From: Herbidospora mongoliensis
GTDB taxonomy: Bacteria; Actinomycetota; Actinomycetes; Streptosporangiales; Streptosporangiaceae
Direction of reading: 5' to 3'
Length of the DNA stretch: 64,000 nucleotides
Assembly (NCBI RefSeq): GCF_001570545.1
Contig: NZ_BBXD01000011.1
Span: 372,001-436,000 of the forward strand
The notes under the pieces are model-generated. The model was given only the letters and a program-made list of their open reading frames with translations, ran no database searches and was not told the origin of the DNA. Positions 7,094 to 16,573 of this stretch are shown here, piece by piece (within the stretch, counting starts at the first letter, position 1; each line of letters begins with the position of its first letter). The position numbers were made by a program, and so were the translations under genes.

Positions 7094-9504
7094 GGGGACC
7101 TCCCCAGCCGATGCCTACCGGCTCGGTGCACCGCCCGGCCGAGATCCAGCAACACGGACCCGAGCGACTGCCCGGCCCGGTCCGGCCGCTTCGGCCGCGA
7201 AGGACTGGCCTTCTTGTCGCCCTGCCCCTCGCCCGTCACCTTCTCGGTTGGGACCTCATTTTCCGGCTTCTCAGCCTCGCCTTGTCCTCCTGGCTTCGCA
7301 GCCTGCCCATCGCCTTCTGACTTCTCACCAGCCCGGCTCTCTCCTTTTGGATCGCTCGGCTGCTCCTCACTTTTCGACGCCTCAGGCTCATGTTCGCCTT
7401 CCGGCCTTTCGGCAACCTCTTCGCCCTTCGACCTATCAGGTCGGTCCTCGTCCTTCGCCCTCTCGGAGGGCTCCCCATCCTTCGACTTCTCAGGTTGGTT
7501 CTCGTTCCTGAACTCTTCAGGCTGCTCCTCTTCCTGGCTCTCGGGCCGGTCCTCGCCCTGGCTCTCGGGCCGGTCCTCGCCCTGGCTCTCAGGCTGGTCC
7601 TCGTCCTGGCTCTCAGGCTGCTCCTCGTCCTGGTTCTCAGGCCGGCCCTCGTCCCTCGGTCCCTCGGGCTGCTCCTCACCCTTCAACTTGTCAGACTGAT
7701 CTTCGCTCCCTGCCTTGTCGGACTTCTCCTCGTCCTGTGGCTTCTCAGAATCGCTTTCGCCCTCTGGCCTCTCGGGTTGACCCTCGCCCTTCGACCTTGC
7801 GACCTGGTCCTCGTCCTCCGGCCGCTTGGTCCGGCTCTCGTCCTTCGACTTCTCGGGCTGATCCGCCTCCTTCGGCCCCTCGGGCTGCTCCTCGCCGGCC
7901 GCCTTCTCGGAGGATTCCTCAACCGTTGGCTTCTCGGACTCGGCTTCGCCCTTTGGCTCGGGGTGGTCCTCGCCCTTCGGCTCTTTGGCCTGGTCCTCGT
8001 CTTTTGGCTTGAACCCTGTCTCCTCCTCCGGCTCCTCAGCCCTCAGGTCACCAGCCCGGCCCTGGTCTTGGTCTTGCCGTTCGTGCTCATCGGTCCGGCC
8101 GCCTTCGTCAGGCGTTCGATCCGCCGCGTCTTCGGCCTCGCCTGGGCGAGAGCGGTTCGCGTCTGCCGCGGGCTGCCTGCCGTCTCCGGCCTTGGAGTCG
8201 TCGCCTTTTCGAGGAGCCTCGCCGGCCGTGCCGACGTCGTCGATCCGATCGGACTGGGTCTGAGAAGACTCATCCCGGGCGGGACCGTCATGATCTCCAG
8301 AAGGGGTGCGAGGTTCAGCTGCCTGGGGAGCGCTCTCCCCCTTGATGTCCTGCTTCCGGTCGGCGCCGGGACCGTCCGATTGCCGGTGGTCTTCAACCAC
8401 CGTGCCGGTGAGCACCTGTTCCCGATCGCCACCGTCGGCGGAAGTTCGCCCAGTGTCAGCCTGGCCTGGTTGATCGGTACGTTTTCCGGCTTGCTCCGGA
8501 ACGGGACCCCCGGTCTGGCCGGTCACCGAGCTTTCGCCGACCGGACCAGCACCTGAACCAACCTGCTCGGATGCCCGACCGGCACCTTCACCCACCTCAC
8601 CGGCCGCGTCACCAGCGCCCTCGCCGACCTCTTCGGCCGCCTTCCCAGCACCTTCACCGACCTGACCGACTGCGTGACCGGCACCCTCGCCAACTGCTCC
8701 GGCCGCCTGTCCGGCGCCTTGGGCTACAGCACCGACCGCCTGACCTGCGCCTTCGCCGACTTCGCCGACCGTATGACCGGCACCCTCGCCAACCTGGCCG
8801 GTCGCCTGACCAGCACCCTCGCCAACCTCTTCGGCCGCCTTTCCGACGCCTTCGCCCACGCCGCTGACGGCATGGCCGGCGCCCTGGCCGACATCACCAA
8901 CCGCCTCGCCGACAGCTTCACCGACCTCGCCGACCGCGTGGCCCGCTCCCCTGCCGACGTCGCCGACGGCCTGACCTGCGCCTTCGCCGACTTCGCCGAC
9001 CAAGTGACCCGCGCCCGCGCCGACGTCGCTGACGGCCTGGCCGGCGCCTTCGCCGACCTCGCCGACGGCGTGACCGGCTCCTGAACCCACGTCGCGGACG
9101 GCGTCGCCCGCGCCGGCGCCGACGTCGCTGACCGCGCTGCTCGCACCCTTGCCGATCTCGCCGACGGCTTGACCTGCGCCGGCGCCGATGTGTTCGGTCG
9201 CGTTGCCGAGGCCTCGGGTCAGGTTTTCGAGGATCTGCGGGTTGTGGTCCAGGGTCTCCAGGACGTCGCTGACGATTCGGGCGACGTTGTCGAGCCGCAC
9301 CTTCAGCAGTGCCTGGGCCTGGACTCCCTTGATGCTCAGGTCGACCTCGCCGAGGGAGACGTCCGCTCCGACGTTGAGTTTCAGCAGGTCCAGGACCTCG
9401 GCGCTCACGCTGACCCGGGCCTTGAGGTCGGCGACGCGGAGGGTGATCTCGTCGACGCTGAGGTTGGGTACATCGAGGTAGACATCGGGCTCCTCGCTAG
9501 CCAC
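7090..9504 (-). CDS. Undecapeptide-repeat plus acidic-repeat protein
   Basis: An 804-residue three-part protein. Residues 1-100 form a conserved actinobacterial domain (DVYLDVPNLSVDEITL, LKLNVGADVSLGEVDL, VRLDNVARIVSDVLETLD). Residues 103-320 are about 20 tandem 11-residue units of the type VGEVGEGAGQA. Residues ~330-770 are very acidic, with short Glu/Pro/Gln/Lys units (EDRPESQG and similar), certainly disordered. The end is basic (RPKRPDRAGQ, RAGRHRLG). Eleven-residue repeats occur in proteins that coat lipid or protein surfaces (LEA, synuclein) and GvpC repeats are 33 residues. The start is GTG 9504, overlapping the SRPBCC gene by 8 bp. Function is unknown; a structural or surface-coating role is inference. 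Confidence 0.8.
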   Translation of the reverse strand: MASEEPDVYLDVPNLSVDEITLRVADLKARVSVSAEVLDLLKLNVGADVSLGEVDLSIKGVQAQALLKVRLDNVARIVSDVLETLDHNPQILENLTRGLGNATEHIGAGAGQAVGEIGKGASSAVSDVGAGAGDAVRDVGSGAGHAVGEVGEGAGQAVSDVGAGAGHLVGEVGEGAGQAVGDVGRGAGHAVGEVGEAVGEAVGDVGQGAGHAVSGVGEGVGKAAEEVGEGAGQATGQVGEGAGHTVGEVGEGAGQAVGAVAQGAGQAAGAVGEGAGHAVGQVGEGAGKAAEEVGEGAGDAAGEVGEGAGRASEQVGSGAGPVGESSVTGQTGGPVPEQAGKRTDQPGQADTGRTSADGGDREQVLTGTVVEDHRQSDGPGADRKQDIKGESAPQAAEPRTPSGDHDGPARDESSQTQSDRIDDVGTAGEAPRKGDDSKAGDGRQPAADANRSRPGEAEDAADRTPDEGGRTDEHERQDQDQGRAGDLRAEEPEEETGFKPKDEDQAKEPKGEDHPEPKGEAESEKPTVEESSEKAAGEEQPEGPKEADQPEKSKDESRTKRPEDEDQVARSKGEGQPERPEGESDSEKPQDEEKSDKAGSEDQSDKLKGEEQPEGPRDEGRPENQDEEQPESQDEDQPESQGEDRPESQGEDRPESQEEEQPEEFRNENQPEKSKDGEPSERAKDEDRPDRSKGEEVAERPEGEHEPEASKSEEQPSDPKGESRAGEKSEGDGQAAKPGGQGEAEKPENEVPTEKVTGEGQGDKKASPSRPKRPDRAGQSLGSVLLDLGRAVHRAGRHRLGRSP
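8545..9198 (-). repeat. 33-bp coding repeat (11-residue units)
   Basis: About 20 in-frame units encode the pattern V-G-x-V-G-x-G-A-G-x-A (residues 103-320 of the protein above). Positions 1, 4 and 11 are hydrophobic and positions 3, 6 and 10 are polar or charged, giving an 11-residue period. Confidence 0.85.
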
Positions 9505-10591
9505 GTGCGCTCACCCGGCCTTCGGGGACTCTCTCCCGGTCCTCGGTCTCCTCCGGCTCCGCGCTCTCTTCTCCCTCCTTGGGCGCCTCGGGTTCCTCTC
9601 CCGAACCGGGCGGGGGCGCCTCGGGCGACTCGGTCGCCTGCTCATCCGGCGTCTGCTCCTCGTCCTCCGGCTTCTGGGAGTCCTGGTCCTTCTCGGAGTC
9701 CTCAGGCTGCTGGGAGTCCTCAGGCTGCTGGGAGTCGTCCGGCTTCTCGGAAGTCACCTCGCCGTCGTGGATCTCGCCGCGCCAACCCTGCAGGTCGTCG
9801 GGGTGGAGGAGGGTCTGGGTCATGACCTGGCGGCGGAAGTGCTTGAGTTCCAGCCGCGCACGGCGGCCTTGGGCTCGCCAGATGTTGCCGATCTTCTCGA
9901 ACAGGCCCTGTGGGTGATACTCCAGCACGACCAGCACCCGGGTCAGGTTGGGGGCCAGGCCGTGGAAGGTCACGGCGCCGTCGACGTGACCCTTCGCGCC
10001 GTGGGAGCGCCAGATCACGTGGTCGTCGGGGACCTGGTCGATGATGTCGGCCTGCCACGTGCGGTGCGACCAGAAGACCTGGGCCTTCCACGTCAATTTC
10101 TGGTCTTCGTCCTGGCGGACGGTCTCGACCTTCTTCATGAAGGACGGGAACTCCTCGAACTGGGTCCACTGGTCGTAGACGACCTGGAGGGGCGCGCCGA
10201 CGTCGATCGACTCGACGATGTTGACGATCTTCCGGTTGCCCTTGCCCTTGCCGCCCTTGCCCGTGACGGCCTTCATGATCTCGGAGACGCCCTTGATGCC
10301 GTGCCCGATGCGCTTGAAGATGCCTTCCTTCTCGCCCGAGTCGGAGTCGTCGGAGCCCTTCGAACCCTTCGAGCCTCCCAGGCCGAGGCCGGCCAGGCCG
10401 CCCGTCTCCCCGGTGGCGTAGTTCGTCAGGCGGTCGGTGAGGTCGCCGACCTTGCCCTTGAGTTTTCCGGTGACCTTGCCGGCCACCTTGCCGGTCAGCT
10501 TGTGGACACCGCGCTTGCCGGCGGCGCCGATCATGCCGCCGAGTTCCTTGCCGAGTCTGGCCACGGGTGTCGCGGTCTTGGTGTCCGTCAT
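9497..10591 (-). CDS. SRPBCC protein of the gas vesicle cluster type
   Basis: A 364-residue protein. The N-terminus has Gly/Lys-rich helical segments (GKRGVHKLTGKVAGKVTGK). A START/Bet v1-like SRPBCC (cyclase/dehydrase) domain follows at ~125-265, with NIVESIDVGAPLQVVYDQW, FPSFMKKVE and VFWSHRTWQADI. The tail is acidic and repetitive (DSQQPE units, then Glu/Pro-rich). From memory, this architecture is the one found beside gvp genes in Streptomyces gas vesicle clusters; its role there is not established. Its ATG lies in an ATGA overlap with the upstream gene and its stop overlaps the downstream GTG by 8 bp. No GvpA, F, G, J, K, L or S is in the window. Confidence 0.85.
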   Translation of the reverse strand: MTDTKTATPVARLGKELGGMIGAAGKRGVHKLTGKVAGKVTGKLKGKVGDLTDRLTNYATGETGGLAGLGLGGSKGSKGSDDSDSGEKEGIFKRIGHGIKGVSEIMKAVTGKGGKGKGNRKIVNIVESIDVGAPLQVVYDQWTQFEEFPSFMKKVETVRQDEDQKLTWKAQVFWSHRTWQADIIDQVPDDHVIWRSHGAKGHVDGAVTFHGLAPNLTRVLVVLEYHPQGLFEKIGNIWRAQGRRARLELKHFRRQVMTQTLLHPDDLQGWRGEIHDGEVTSEKPDDSQQPEDSQQPEDSEKDQDSQKPEDEEQTPDEQATESPEAPPPGSGEEPEAPKEGEESAEPEETEDRERVPEGRVSARG

Positions 10592-10998
10592 GAGTCCCCC
10601 TTCGGGGAGGCCTTCGTGGCGGTCTTCGTGGACGTCTTCACGGAGTCCGTCGCGGTGTCCTTCACGGCGTCCTTCACCGGGTCCGCCGCGTCGGCGGGCA
10701 TGCGCAGCCGCTCCGTCGTGTCGTGGATGCGGTCGCTGAGCGAGTTGATCGGACCGTTGGTCGCCGCGGTGGCGGCGGCGCGGCCGGCCGCCATGATGTC
10801 GGTCTGCAGCTTGCCGGCGAGTTCTTCCAGTTCCGGCGAGCCGAGGCTCTTGAGACCCTTGCCCAGCAGGCCCTTGGGCCGGAGCCCTCCTGCCAGACCT
10901 CCGACGGCCACGGCGGTGGCGAGCGCCAGCTTGCGGTGGCGGCCGAAGTAGTAGCCCATGGCGATCGCCAGAGCGACCTTGACCTGAGTTCCCTTCAT
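10588..10998 (-). CDS. Membrane-anchored small protein, gas-vesicle-cluster type
   Basis: A 136-residue protein and the first gene of the four-gene operon. The N-terminus carries a positively charged hydrophobic hairpin (VALAIAMGYYFGRHRK, then LALATAVAVGGLAGGL). A region with ELEELAGKLQTDIMAAGRAA and LSDRIHDTTERL follows, and the C-terminus is rich in Lys, Thr and Asp. Very similar proteins, often mislabelled DNA primase, sit in Streptomyces gvp clusters next to the SRPBCC gene; that comparison is from memory. The ATG is preceded by a strong AGGGGGA site. The operon promoter should lie in 10999-11062. Confidence 0.75.
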   Translation of the reverse strand: MKGTQVKVALAIAMGYYFGRHRKLALATAVAVGGLAGGLRPKGLLGKGLKSLGSPELEELAGKLQTDIMAAGRAAATAATNGPINSLSDRIHDTTERLRMPADAADPVKDAVKDTATDSVKTSTKTATKASPKGDS

Positions 10999-11062
10999 GC
11001 TGTCCCCCTTCCGGAATCCCCCTCCCCGGAAAGCGGACAGTGCACCTCAAGGGCGCACCAAA

Positions 11063-11815
11063 TTAGTCGAAAGGCGACAAATTTGGGCGTTTAGGCGCGA
11101 CGTTGTCTCCCGACGACGTGCCGCGCAGACGCCGCAGAACCCATGGGGCCAGGTGTTCCCGCAGCCACTCGGCGTCTTCCCGGCGTTTGACCCGGGGATC
11201 GATCTTGTCGCGAGGTGGCCAGCTGAAACGCCAGTCTTGTCCGGGTACGCCCAAGACGTCCAAAACCTTGGCGGCGACCAGACGGTGACCGTGCTCGTTC
11301 ATGTGGAGGCGGTCGGCGCTCCAGGCGCGCCAGTCGCGCAGGCCCTGCATCGACCACTGGTCGACCAGATGGCAGCCGTACAGATCAGAGATCGAGCGGA
11401 CATGCAGGTAGAAGGTCGCGAAAGTGCCGCGCGCCCGGCGCATGATCGGGGTGTCACGGGGGTCGACGCCGGTGAAGACGATCACGTCGGCGCCGGTGCC
11501 GCGCAGGGCCTTCACCGCTGCGGCGAAGGTCTTGGCCATCGCGTCGGGGTCGCTGCCGGGACGCAGCAGGTCGTTGCCGCCGGCGCAGAAACTGATCAGG
11601 TCGGGACGCATCTCGATCGCCCTCGGCACCTGCTCGGCCACCACCTGGTCGAGCATGCGGCCGCGGATCGCGAGGTTGGCGTACCCGAACGAAGGGTTCT
11701 GGGCAGCCAGGACCTCGGCCACACGGTCGGCCCAGCCACGATAGGCACCGTTCACGCCCGGGTCGCTGAGGCCCTCGGTGAAACTGTCGCCGAGGGCGAC
11801 GAACGACCCGTACAT
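11063..11815 (-). CDS. SGNH/GDSL-family hydrolase
   Basis: A 250-residue esterase/lipase-like hydrolase. Block I is GDSFTEG with the nucleophile S11. Block III is GGND with N81. Block V is DRLHMNEHG with catalytic D168 and H171. Substrates of the family are acyl esters on lipids, sugars or cell-wall polymers; the exact substrate cannot be read here. There is no signal peptide, so it is probably cytoplasmic. I chose ATG 11815 because it is one base after the aroQ stop (TGA-G-ATG), which implies translational coupling, and because the GDS block then starts at residue 9, as is usual. Confidence 0.88.
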   Translation of the reverse strand: MYGSFVALGDSFTEGLSDPGVNGAYRGWADRVAEVLAAQNPSFGYANLAIRGRMLDQVVAEQVPRAIEMRPDLISFCAGGNDLLRPGSDPDAMAKTFAAAVKALRGTGADVIVFTGVDPRDTPIMRRARGTFATFYLHVRSISDLYGCHLVDQWSMQGLRDWRAWSADRLHMNEHGHRLVAAKVLDVLGVPGQDWRFSWPPRDKIDPRVKRREDAEWLREHLAPWVLRRLRGTSSGDNVAPKRPNLSPFD

Positions 11816-11816
11816 C

Positions 11817-12245
11817 TCACATCTCCGCGATGGCTCGCAAGGCCAGGACATAGGACTGGACGCCGAAACCGGCGATCGTGCCGTTGGCGACGGCCGCCAC
11901 GACCGAGGTGTGACGGAACTCCTCCCGGGCGGCCGGGTTGGAGATGTGCACCTCGATCAGCGGCGCGGTGCGCTGGGCGAGGGCGTCGCGCAGCGCGTAG
12001 CTGTAGTGGGTGAACGCCGCCGGGTTCAGGATCACGGGTGTGCGGGTGTCGGCCGCCCCGTGCACCCATTTCAGCATCTCGGACTCGTCGTCGGTCTGCC
12101 TGACCTCGACCGCCAGCCCCAGCTCACGGCCTGCGGTCTCGCAGATCAGCACCAGGTCCTTGAACGTGGTGGCGCCGTAGACGTCGGGCTCGCGGGTGCC
12201 GAGGCGACCCAGGTTCGGCCCGTTCAATACCAGAACGTCACGCAC
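11817..12245 (-). CDS. aroQ: 3-dehydroquinate dehydratase, type II
   Basis: A 142-residue type II dehydroquinase, which converts 3-dehydroquinate to 3-dehydroshikimate in the shikimate pathway. The N-terminal [17 protein letters not shown] carries the active-site Asn and Tyr; [15 protein letters not shown] and [18 protein letters not shown] carry the substrate-binding and catalytic residues. The length is typical and the family forms dodecamers. It overlaps aroB by 8 bp and is followed after one base by the SGNH hydrolase. Downstream of aroQ many actinomycetes have pepQ and efp; this window does not. Confidence 0.96.
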   Translation of the reverse strand: MRDVLVLNGPNLGRLGTREPDVYGATTFKDLVLICETAGRELGLAVEVRQTDDESEMLKWVHGAADTRTPVILNPAAFTHYSYALRDALAQRTAPLIEVHISNPAAREEFRHTSVVAAVANGTIAGFGVQSYVLALRAIAEM

Positions 12246-13320
12246 GGGTGCCTCCGCTCACCGCCCGGTAGGCGGCCTCCAGCAACTCCTCGGACGGGTC
12301 TTCCAGCCGGGCCGGCTCGGCCAGCGCGTCGAGCACGACGAACCGGAGCTTGGCCCCGCGGGCCTTCTTGTCGAGCTTCATGTGGTCACGCAACTCGGGC
12401 CAGGCGTCCTCACGGTAAACCGTGGGCAGACCGACCGAGGTCAGAATCGAACGAGTCCGCTCCACCAGGTCGGCCCGGCCCGCGAGGCGGCCCAGCTCGG
12501 CGGCGTAGACGAGGCCGATCGCCACCGCCTCACCGTGGCGGATCGTGTAGTTCTCGACCCGTTCGATCGCGTGGGCCAGGGTGTGGCCGTAGTTGAGGAT
12601 CTCGCGCAGACCGCTCTCCTTCAGGTCGGCGCCGACGACGTCGGCCTTGACCTGGATCTTGCGCTCGATCAGCTCGCGGGTGTGGTCACCCTCGGGACGG
12701 CGGGCCGCCTCGGGGTCGGCCTCGACGAGCCGGAGGATCTCGGGGTCGGCGATGAACCCGCCCTTGATCGTCTCGGCCAGCCCGGCGACGTAGTCGTCGC
12801 GCGGCACGTTCACCAGCGTCGCGAGGTCACACAGCACCCCGGCCGGCGGGTGGAACGACCCGACGAGGTTCTTGCCCTCGGGGGTGTTGAGACCGGTCTT
12901 GCCGCCCACGGCCGCGTCGACCATGGCCAGCAGCGTCGTCGGGACCTGGACGACCCTGACCCCGCGCAGCCAGGTGGCGGCCGCGAACCCGGCCAGATCG
13001 GTGGTCGCGCCGCCGCCGACGCCGACGACAGCGTCGGTCCGGGTCATGCCGTGGCGGCCGAACGCCGACCACAGCGACGACAGCACACGGACGTCCTTGG
13101 CCGCCTCGGCGTCGGGCACCGGCAGGGCCAGCACGTCGAAACCGGCTTTCTCCAGTACGCCCACAACAGGCCCCGCCAGCTCCGGCAGCGTCACCGGATG
13201 AATCACGGCGACCGTGCGAGCCTTCTCCCCGACCAGGCCGGGCAGCTCACCGAGGATCCCGGTGCCGACGACGACGTCGTAGGGAGCGTCGCCGAAGACG
13301 GGAATGCGGGTCGCGGTCAC
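12238..13320 (-). CDS. aroB: 3-dehydroquinate synthase
   Basis: A 360-residue NAD- and metal-dependent enzyme that cyclises DAHP to 3-dehydroquinate. Seen are [18 protein letters not shown] (nucleotide loop), a [17 protein letters not shown] motif, and metal-ligand segments with E and H in [12 protein letters not shown] and RHGEAVAIG. The start is GTG 13320, preceded by GCGGAGG. A 142-bp gap separates it from aroK, with no supported ORF. The 13-14 bp sequence GACGCCGT(A/G)AGAGC occurs twice in that gap. The gene is part of the aroC-aroK-aroB-aroQ block. Confidence 0.96.
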   Translation of the reverse strand: MTATRIPVFGDAPYDVVVGTGILGELPGLVGEKARTVAVIHPVTLPELAGPVVGVLEKAGFDVLALPVPDAEAAKDVRVLSSLWSAFGRHGMTRTDAVVGVGGGATTDLAGFAAATWLRGVRVVQVPTTLLAMVDAAVGGKTGLNTPEGKNLVGSFHPPAGVLCDLATLVNVPRDDYVAGLAETIKGGFIADPEILRLVEADPEAARRPEGDHTRELIERKIQVKADVVGADLKESGLREILNYGHTLAHAIERVENYTIRHGEAVAIGLVYAAELGRLAGRADLVERTRSILTSVGLPTVYREDAWPELRDHMKLDKKARGAKLRFVVLDALAEPARLEDPSEELLEAAYRAVSGGTRA

Positions 13321-13462
13321 TCGGCCTCCGCGGTGAATTCAGTGAAACAGCGGCCGATGACGCCGTAAGAGCTGATGGCCACGCGGCCGGGCTTCGGGCT
13401 GACGCGAATGCGCGTCGCGACTCGGCCAGACTGCGGTCGCCGACGCCGTGAGAGCCTGCCGG

Positions 13463-14002
13463 TCACTCGGCCGCCCGCTTCGGGTCGGTGTGCGCCTCAG
13501 GGCCTCCGGTGAGGTCGGCCTGGATCTGGTCGACGACCTCGGGGGCCTCCAGGTCGTCGGTGACGACGGTGAGGACGGCCAGCCCTTCGTACAGAGGGCG
13601 GCGTTCTTCCATCAGTTTGCGCATCTGGCTGCGGGGGTTGAGGACCAGCAGCGGGCGGGCCGAAGCCAGGCCGACGCGCTTGATCGCGTGGTCGAGGCCG
13701 ACCTTCAGGTAGACCACGGTGTGCCCGGCCAGGAGTTCGCGGGTCGCGGCGTCGAGGATCGAGCCGCCGCCGAGGGCCAGCACCCCCGCGTGCTCGGCGA
13801 GCGCGGTCCGGACGGCCGCGGCCTCCAGGGCGCGGAACGCCTCTTCGCCGTCTTCGACGAAGATGTCGCTGATGGGCTTGCCCGCGACCTGCTCCGCGTC
13901 GAGGTCGGTGTCGCGGAAGCCGACGCCGAGGCGTTCGGCCAGCAGTTCGCCGACGGTCGACTTGCCCGACCCGGGCGGGCCGATCAGCACCACGACAGGC
14001 AT
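13463..14002 (-). CDS. aroK: Shikimate kinase
   Basis: A 179-residue P-loop kinase that phosphorylates shikimate at the 3-hydroxyl. The Walker A motif GPPGSGKST is at residues 8-16, DTD at ~32-34 binds shikimate/Mg2+, and LGGGSI at ~77-82 is the glycine-rich shikimate loop. RPLL with the following Arg-rich segment forms the lid. It begins 10 bp after the end of aroC, probably in the same transcript. The extra C-terminal charged tail ([12 protein letters not shown]) is not part of the fold. Confidence 0.95.
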   Translation of the reverse strand: MPVVVLIGPPGSGKSTVGELLAERLGVGFRDTDLDAEQVAGKPISDIFVEDGEEAFRALEAAAVRTALAEHAGVLALGGGSILDAATRELLAGHTVVYLKVGLDHAIKRVGLASARPLLVLNPRSQMRKLMEERRPLYEGLAVLTVVTDDLEAPEVVDQIQADLTGGPEAHTDPKRAAE

Positions 14003-14012
14003 GGTCGCTCCC

Positions 14013-15191
14013 CTACTTGATGATCAACGAGGACAGGTAGCCCGCGACGTTGCGGGCCACTTCCTCGACGGAGTCGCCGCCGAACTTCTCGGCGGCGGCG
14101 TCGGCCAGCACCAGCGCGACCATCGCCTCGGCGACGATCGCGGCGGCCGGGACCGCGCACACGTCGGACCGCTCGTGGTGGGCCTTGGCGGCCTCGCCGG
14201 TGATCACGTCGATCGTGGCCAGCGCGCGGGGCACGGTCGAGATCGGCTTCATGGCGGCGCTGACCCGCAGCGGCTCGCCGTTGGTCATGCCGCCCTCGAC
14301 GCCACCGGCCCGGTTGGTCATGCGCCGGACGCCGCCCTCGGTGTTCTCGATCTCGTCGTGGGCGCGGGAGCCGGGCCGGCGGGCGGTCTCGAAGCCGTCG
14401 CCGACGCCGACGCCCTTGATCGCCTGGATGCCCATGAGGGCGGCGGCGAGACGGGAGTCGAGGCGGCGGTCCCAGTGGGTGTAGCTGCCCAGGCCCGGCG
14501 GGAGGCCGTAGGCGACGACCTCGACGACGCCGCCGAGGGTGTCACCCTCTTTGTGGGCCTTGTCGATCTCGGCGACCATCGCGGCGCTGCCCTCGGGATC
14601 GAAGCAGCGGACCGGGTCGTCGTCGATGCGGGCCAGGTCGGCCGGGGTCGGCAGCTCGGCCGACGGGGTCAGCGCGGACCCGATCGAGACGACGTGGCTG
14701 ACGATCTCGACGCCGAGGGCCTGCTTGAGGAAGTTCTTGGCGACCTGGCCGAGCGCCACCCGGGCGGCCGTCTCGCGGGCGCTGGCCCGGTCGAGGACGG
14801 GCCGGGCGTCGTCGAAGCCGTATTTCTGCATCCCGGCGAGGTCGGCGTGACCGGGGCGGGGGCGCGACCGGGGCGCGTTGCGCGCCATGCCTTCGAGGAT
14901 GGCCGGGTCGACCGGGTCGGCCGCCATGACCTGTTCCCACTTGGGCCACTCGGTGTTGCCGATGCGGATCGCGATCGGCGCGCCGAGCGTGCGGCCGTGG
15001 CGGACACCGCCCGAGATGGTCAGTTCGTCCTGCTCGAACTTCATGCGGGCGCCGCGCCCGTAGCCGAGACGGCGGCGGCGCAGGGCCTCTTCGAGTTCGG
15101 GTGTGGTGATCCCCACCCCGGCGGGCAGGCCCTCGAGGATCGCGATGAGTTCGGGGCCGTGGGACTCCCCGGCGGTCAACCAGCGCAGCAT
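14013..15191 (-). CDS. aroC: Chorismate synthase
   Basis: A 392-residue FMN-dependent enzyme that makes chorismate from EPSP, the last common step to aromatic amino acids. The family signatures are [18 protein letters not shown] near the N-terminus, then [16 protein letters not shown] and [12 protein letters not shown], and the C-terminal [18 protein letters not shown]. Length and order are normal for the actinobacterial type. It heads the aroC-K-B-Q block and lies 25 bp after the prepilin peptidase gene, an arrangement shared by many actinomycetes. Confidence 0.97.
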   Translation of the reverse strand: MLRWLTAGESHGPELIAILEGLPAGVGITTPELEEALRRRRLGYGRGARMKFEQDELTISGGVRHGRTLGAPIAIRIGNTEWPKWEQVMAADPVDPAILEGMARNAPRSRPRPGHADLAGMQKYGFDDARPVLDRASARETAARVALGQVAKNFLKQALGVEIVSHVVSIGSALTPSAELPTPADLARIDDDPVRCFDPEGSAAMVAEIDKAHKEGDTLGGVVEVVAYGLPPGLGSYTHWDRRLDSRLAAALMGIQAIKGVGVGDGFETARRPGSRAHDEIENTEGGVRRMTNRAGGVEGGMTNGEPLRVSAAMKPISTVPRALATIDVITGEAAKAHHERSDVCAVPAAAIVAEAMVALVLADAAAEKFGGDSVEEVARNVAGYLSSLIIK

Positions 15192-15216
15192 GCGACCAAG
15201 TCTTTCAGATATGCGG

Positions 15217-15876
15217 TTAAGCTCCCGCCAGCAGTGCCACCAGCGCGCCCGCGATCATAGCTGGCCCGAAGGGGAACTCGCTGTTCCGGGTGCCTTTCCG
15301 GGTGATAAGCAGTCCTAATGCCCATAGCCCGCCGAGCAGCTGTCCGCCGACCCCGGCGACGATCGCGGCGTCGATGCTGACCGCTCCGCTGACGAGCCCG
15401 ACGAGCCCGGCCAGTTTCACGTCGCCGAACCCGATCCCCGAAGGCCGTCCGAACCACAGGATGAGATAGATCCCGGCCAGCGCCAGCCCGCACGCGGTCG
15501 CGATCATCAGCCGCCCGGTCGGCGCCAGCGCGATCAGCAGGATCGGATAGGCCGGCAGCGTCACGATGTCGGGCAACCGCCAGCACCGCAGATCGGTCAG
15601 CGTGAGCACGACCCCCGCCCAGGCCGCGAGCAGCAGCGCCGGAACCAGCTCCGGCGTCGCGGCGTGACGCCACGCGAGGACCCCGAAAGCGACCCCGGTG
15701 ACCCCCTCGACCACGAACGGCCGCAGGGGCACCGGCACCGTCCTGACCATGTGAGACAACGCGGCGCGAGCCTCTTTTCGCGTGTCGGCGGGATCGGGCC
15801 CGAACCCGCCGGCGAGTTCGCGCGCGTAGCGCCCCGCGATCACGCCCAGCAGCGCGAGCAGCCCCCAAGTCAGCAC
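15217..15876 (-). CDS. Prepilin peptidase (A24 family)
   Basis: A 219-residue membrane aspartyl protease with about seven hydrophobic segments. The two catalytic Asp motifs are [11 protein letters not shown] and GFGDVKLAG. The family cleaves leader peptides of type IV pilin-like proteins at the membrane. The N-terminal CxxC methyltransferase-type domain of GspO/PilD is absent, as in the short actinobacterial TadV/FppA-like group. The start is GTG 15876, 7 nt after TAGGGT. No pilin or tad genes are in the window, so its substrates must be encoded elsewhere. Confidence 0.88.
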   Translation of the reverse strand: MLTWGLLALLGVIAGRYARELAGGFGPDPADTRKEARAALSHMVRTVPVPLRPFVVEGVTGVAFGVLAWRHAATPELVPALLLAAWAGVVLTLTDLRCWRLPDIVTLPAYPILLIALAPTGRLMIATACGLALAGIYLILWFGRPSGIGFGDVKLAGLVGLVSGAVSIDAAIVAGVGGQLLGGLWALGLLITRKGTRNSEFPFGPAMIAGALVALLAGA

Positions 15877-15883
15877 GCGGCCG

Positions 15884-15889
15884 ACCCTA
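15884..15889 (-). promoter_or_regulatory. -10 hexamer of prepilin peptidase gene
   Basis: TAGGGT on the minus strand lies 7 nt before GTG 15876; a leaderless transcript that could run on into aroC. Confidence 0.45.
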
Positions 15890-15954
15890 ACCCTTCGTCG
15901 GCACGCGCCGACCTGATGTGTGTTACAGGCCTAGAAACTGTTCCCGTACGGCCA

Positions 15955-16500
15955 TCATCGGCGCCACCAGCTCTTCTTCTTCGGCGCCGGGGGCTCGAAC
16001 CGGGCCACGGTCACCCCGGGGACGTCGACGTCGAGGTTCTTGAGCGCGGCGGCGTCCTCGATGGCGGCCATGGCGTGCAGCATCGACCCTTCGACCGCGA
16101 ACGGCGCCGGTCCCGCGACGTCGATGACGACCGCCGCCGCCCGCTCGTGCAGGGCGGCCTTGCAGACCTGCGACGCGGACGCCTGGATCGGCCGGGCGTC
16201 GGCCCGCCACCGGGTCAGCGCCTCGACGCTGGTGAAGGCGAGCACGGCCATGCGTCCGTCCTGCCCGACGAGCTTGGGGAGCGCCATCTCGCTCTCCTTC
16301 TCCCGCTTGAGCCCGTCGGGCCCGACCTCGGCCTCGGTCAGCAACGCCACGACGGGCACGAGCAACCGGGCGGGCCCCAGCGCGGTCAGCACCTCGGCGA
16401 CGGTGACCTCACCGGTCTGGAAGGCGGCCAGCACCCCCGCGAGCGCGGCATCGGCCCGCCCGTCGTCGTCGGGCACCATGGGCTGCGGAATCGAAGGCAC
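15955..16500 (-). CDS. SseB family protein
   Basis: A 181-residue protein of the SseB N-terminal domain family. The sequence PSIPQPMVPDDDGRADAAL, then GPARLLVPVVALL, FTSVEALTRWRADARP and the C-terminal EPPAPKKKSWWRR match the common actinobacterial form. The family's role is unclear; in enterobacteria SseB is linked to serine sensitivity. I placed the start at GTG 16500 because homologues begin with the IPxPxxxDDDG segment; an ATG at 16479 is possible. No membrane segment is present. An interspersed repeat copy lies just upstream. Confidence 0.8.
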   Translation of the reverse strand: MPSIPQPMVPDDDGRADAALAGVLAAFQTGEVTVAEVLTALGPARLLVPVVALLTEAEVGPDGLKREKESEMALPKLVGQDGRMAVLAFTSVEALTRWRADARPIQASASQVCKAALHERAAAVVIDVAGPAPFAVEGSMLHAMAAIEDAAALKNLDVDVPGVTVARFEPPAPKKKSWWRR

Positions 16501-16573
16501 GAGCGCCGAGGATACCCGGCACGTCCCGGGACCGGCCGGCGAGCCCGCCGGCTGATCGTCACGGCGCTCCGCC

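Noticed and set aside
6508-9198. CRISPR array
   Set aside because: The 22-bp units have no spacers and drift freely; the 33-bp units at 8545-9198 are in-frame coding repeats. No cas genes.
13321-13462. Hidden gene between aroK and aroB
   Set aside because: Only 142 bp without a convincing frame; aroB has a good GGAGG before its GTG, so no N-terminal extension is needed.
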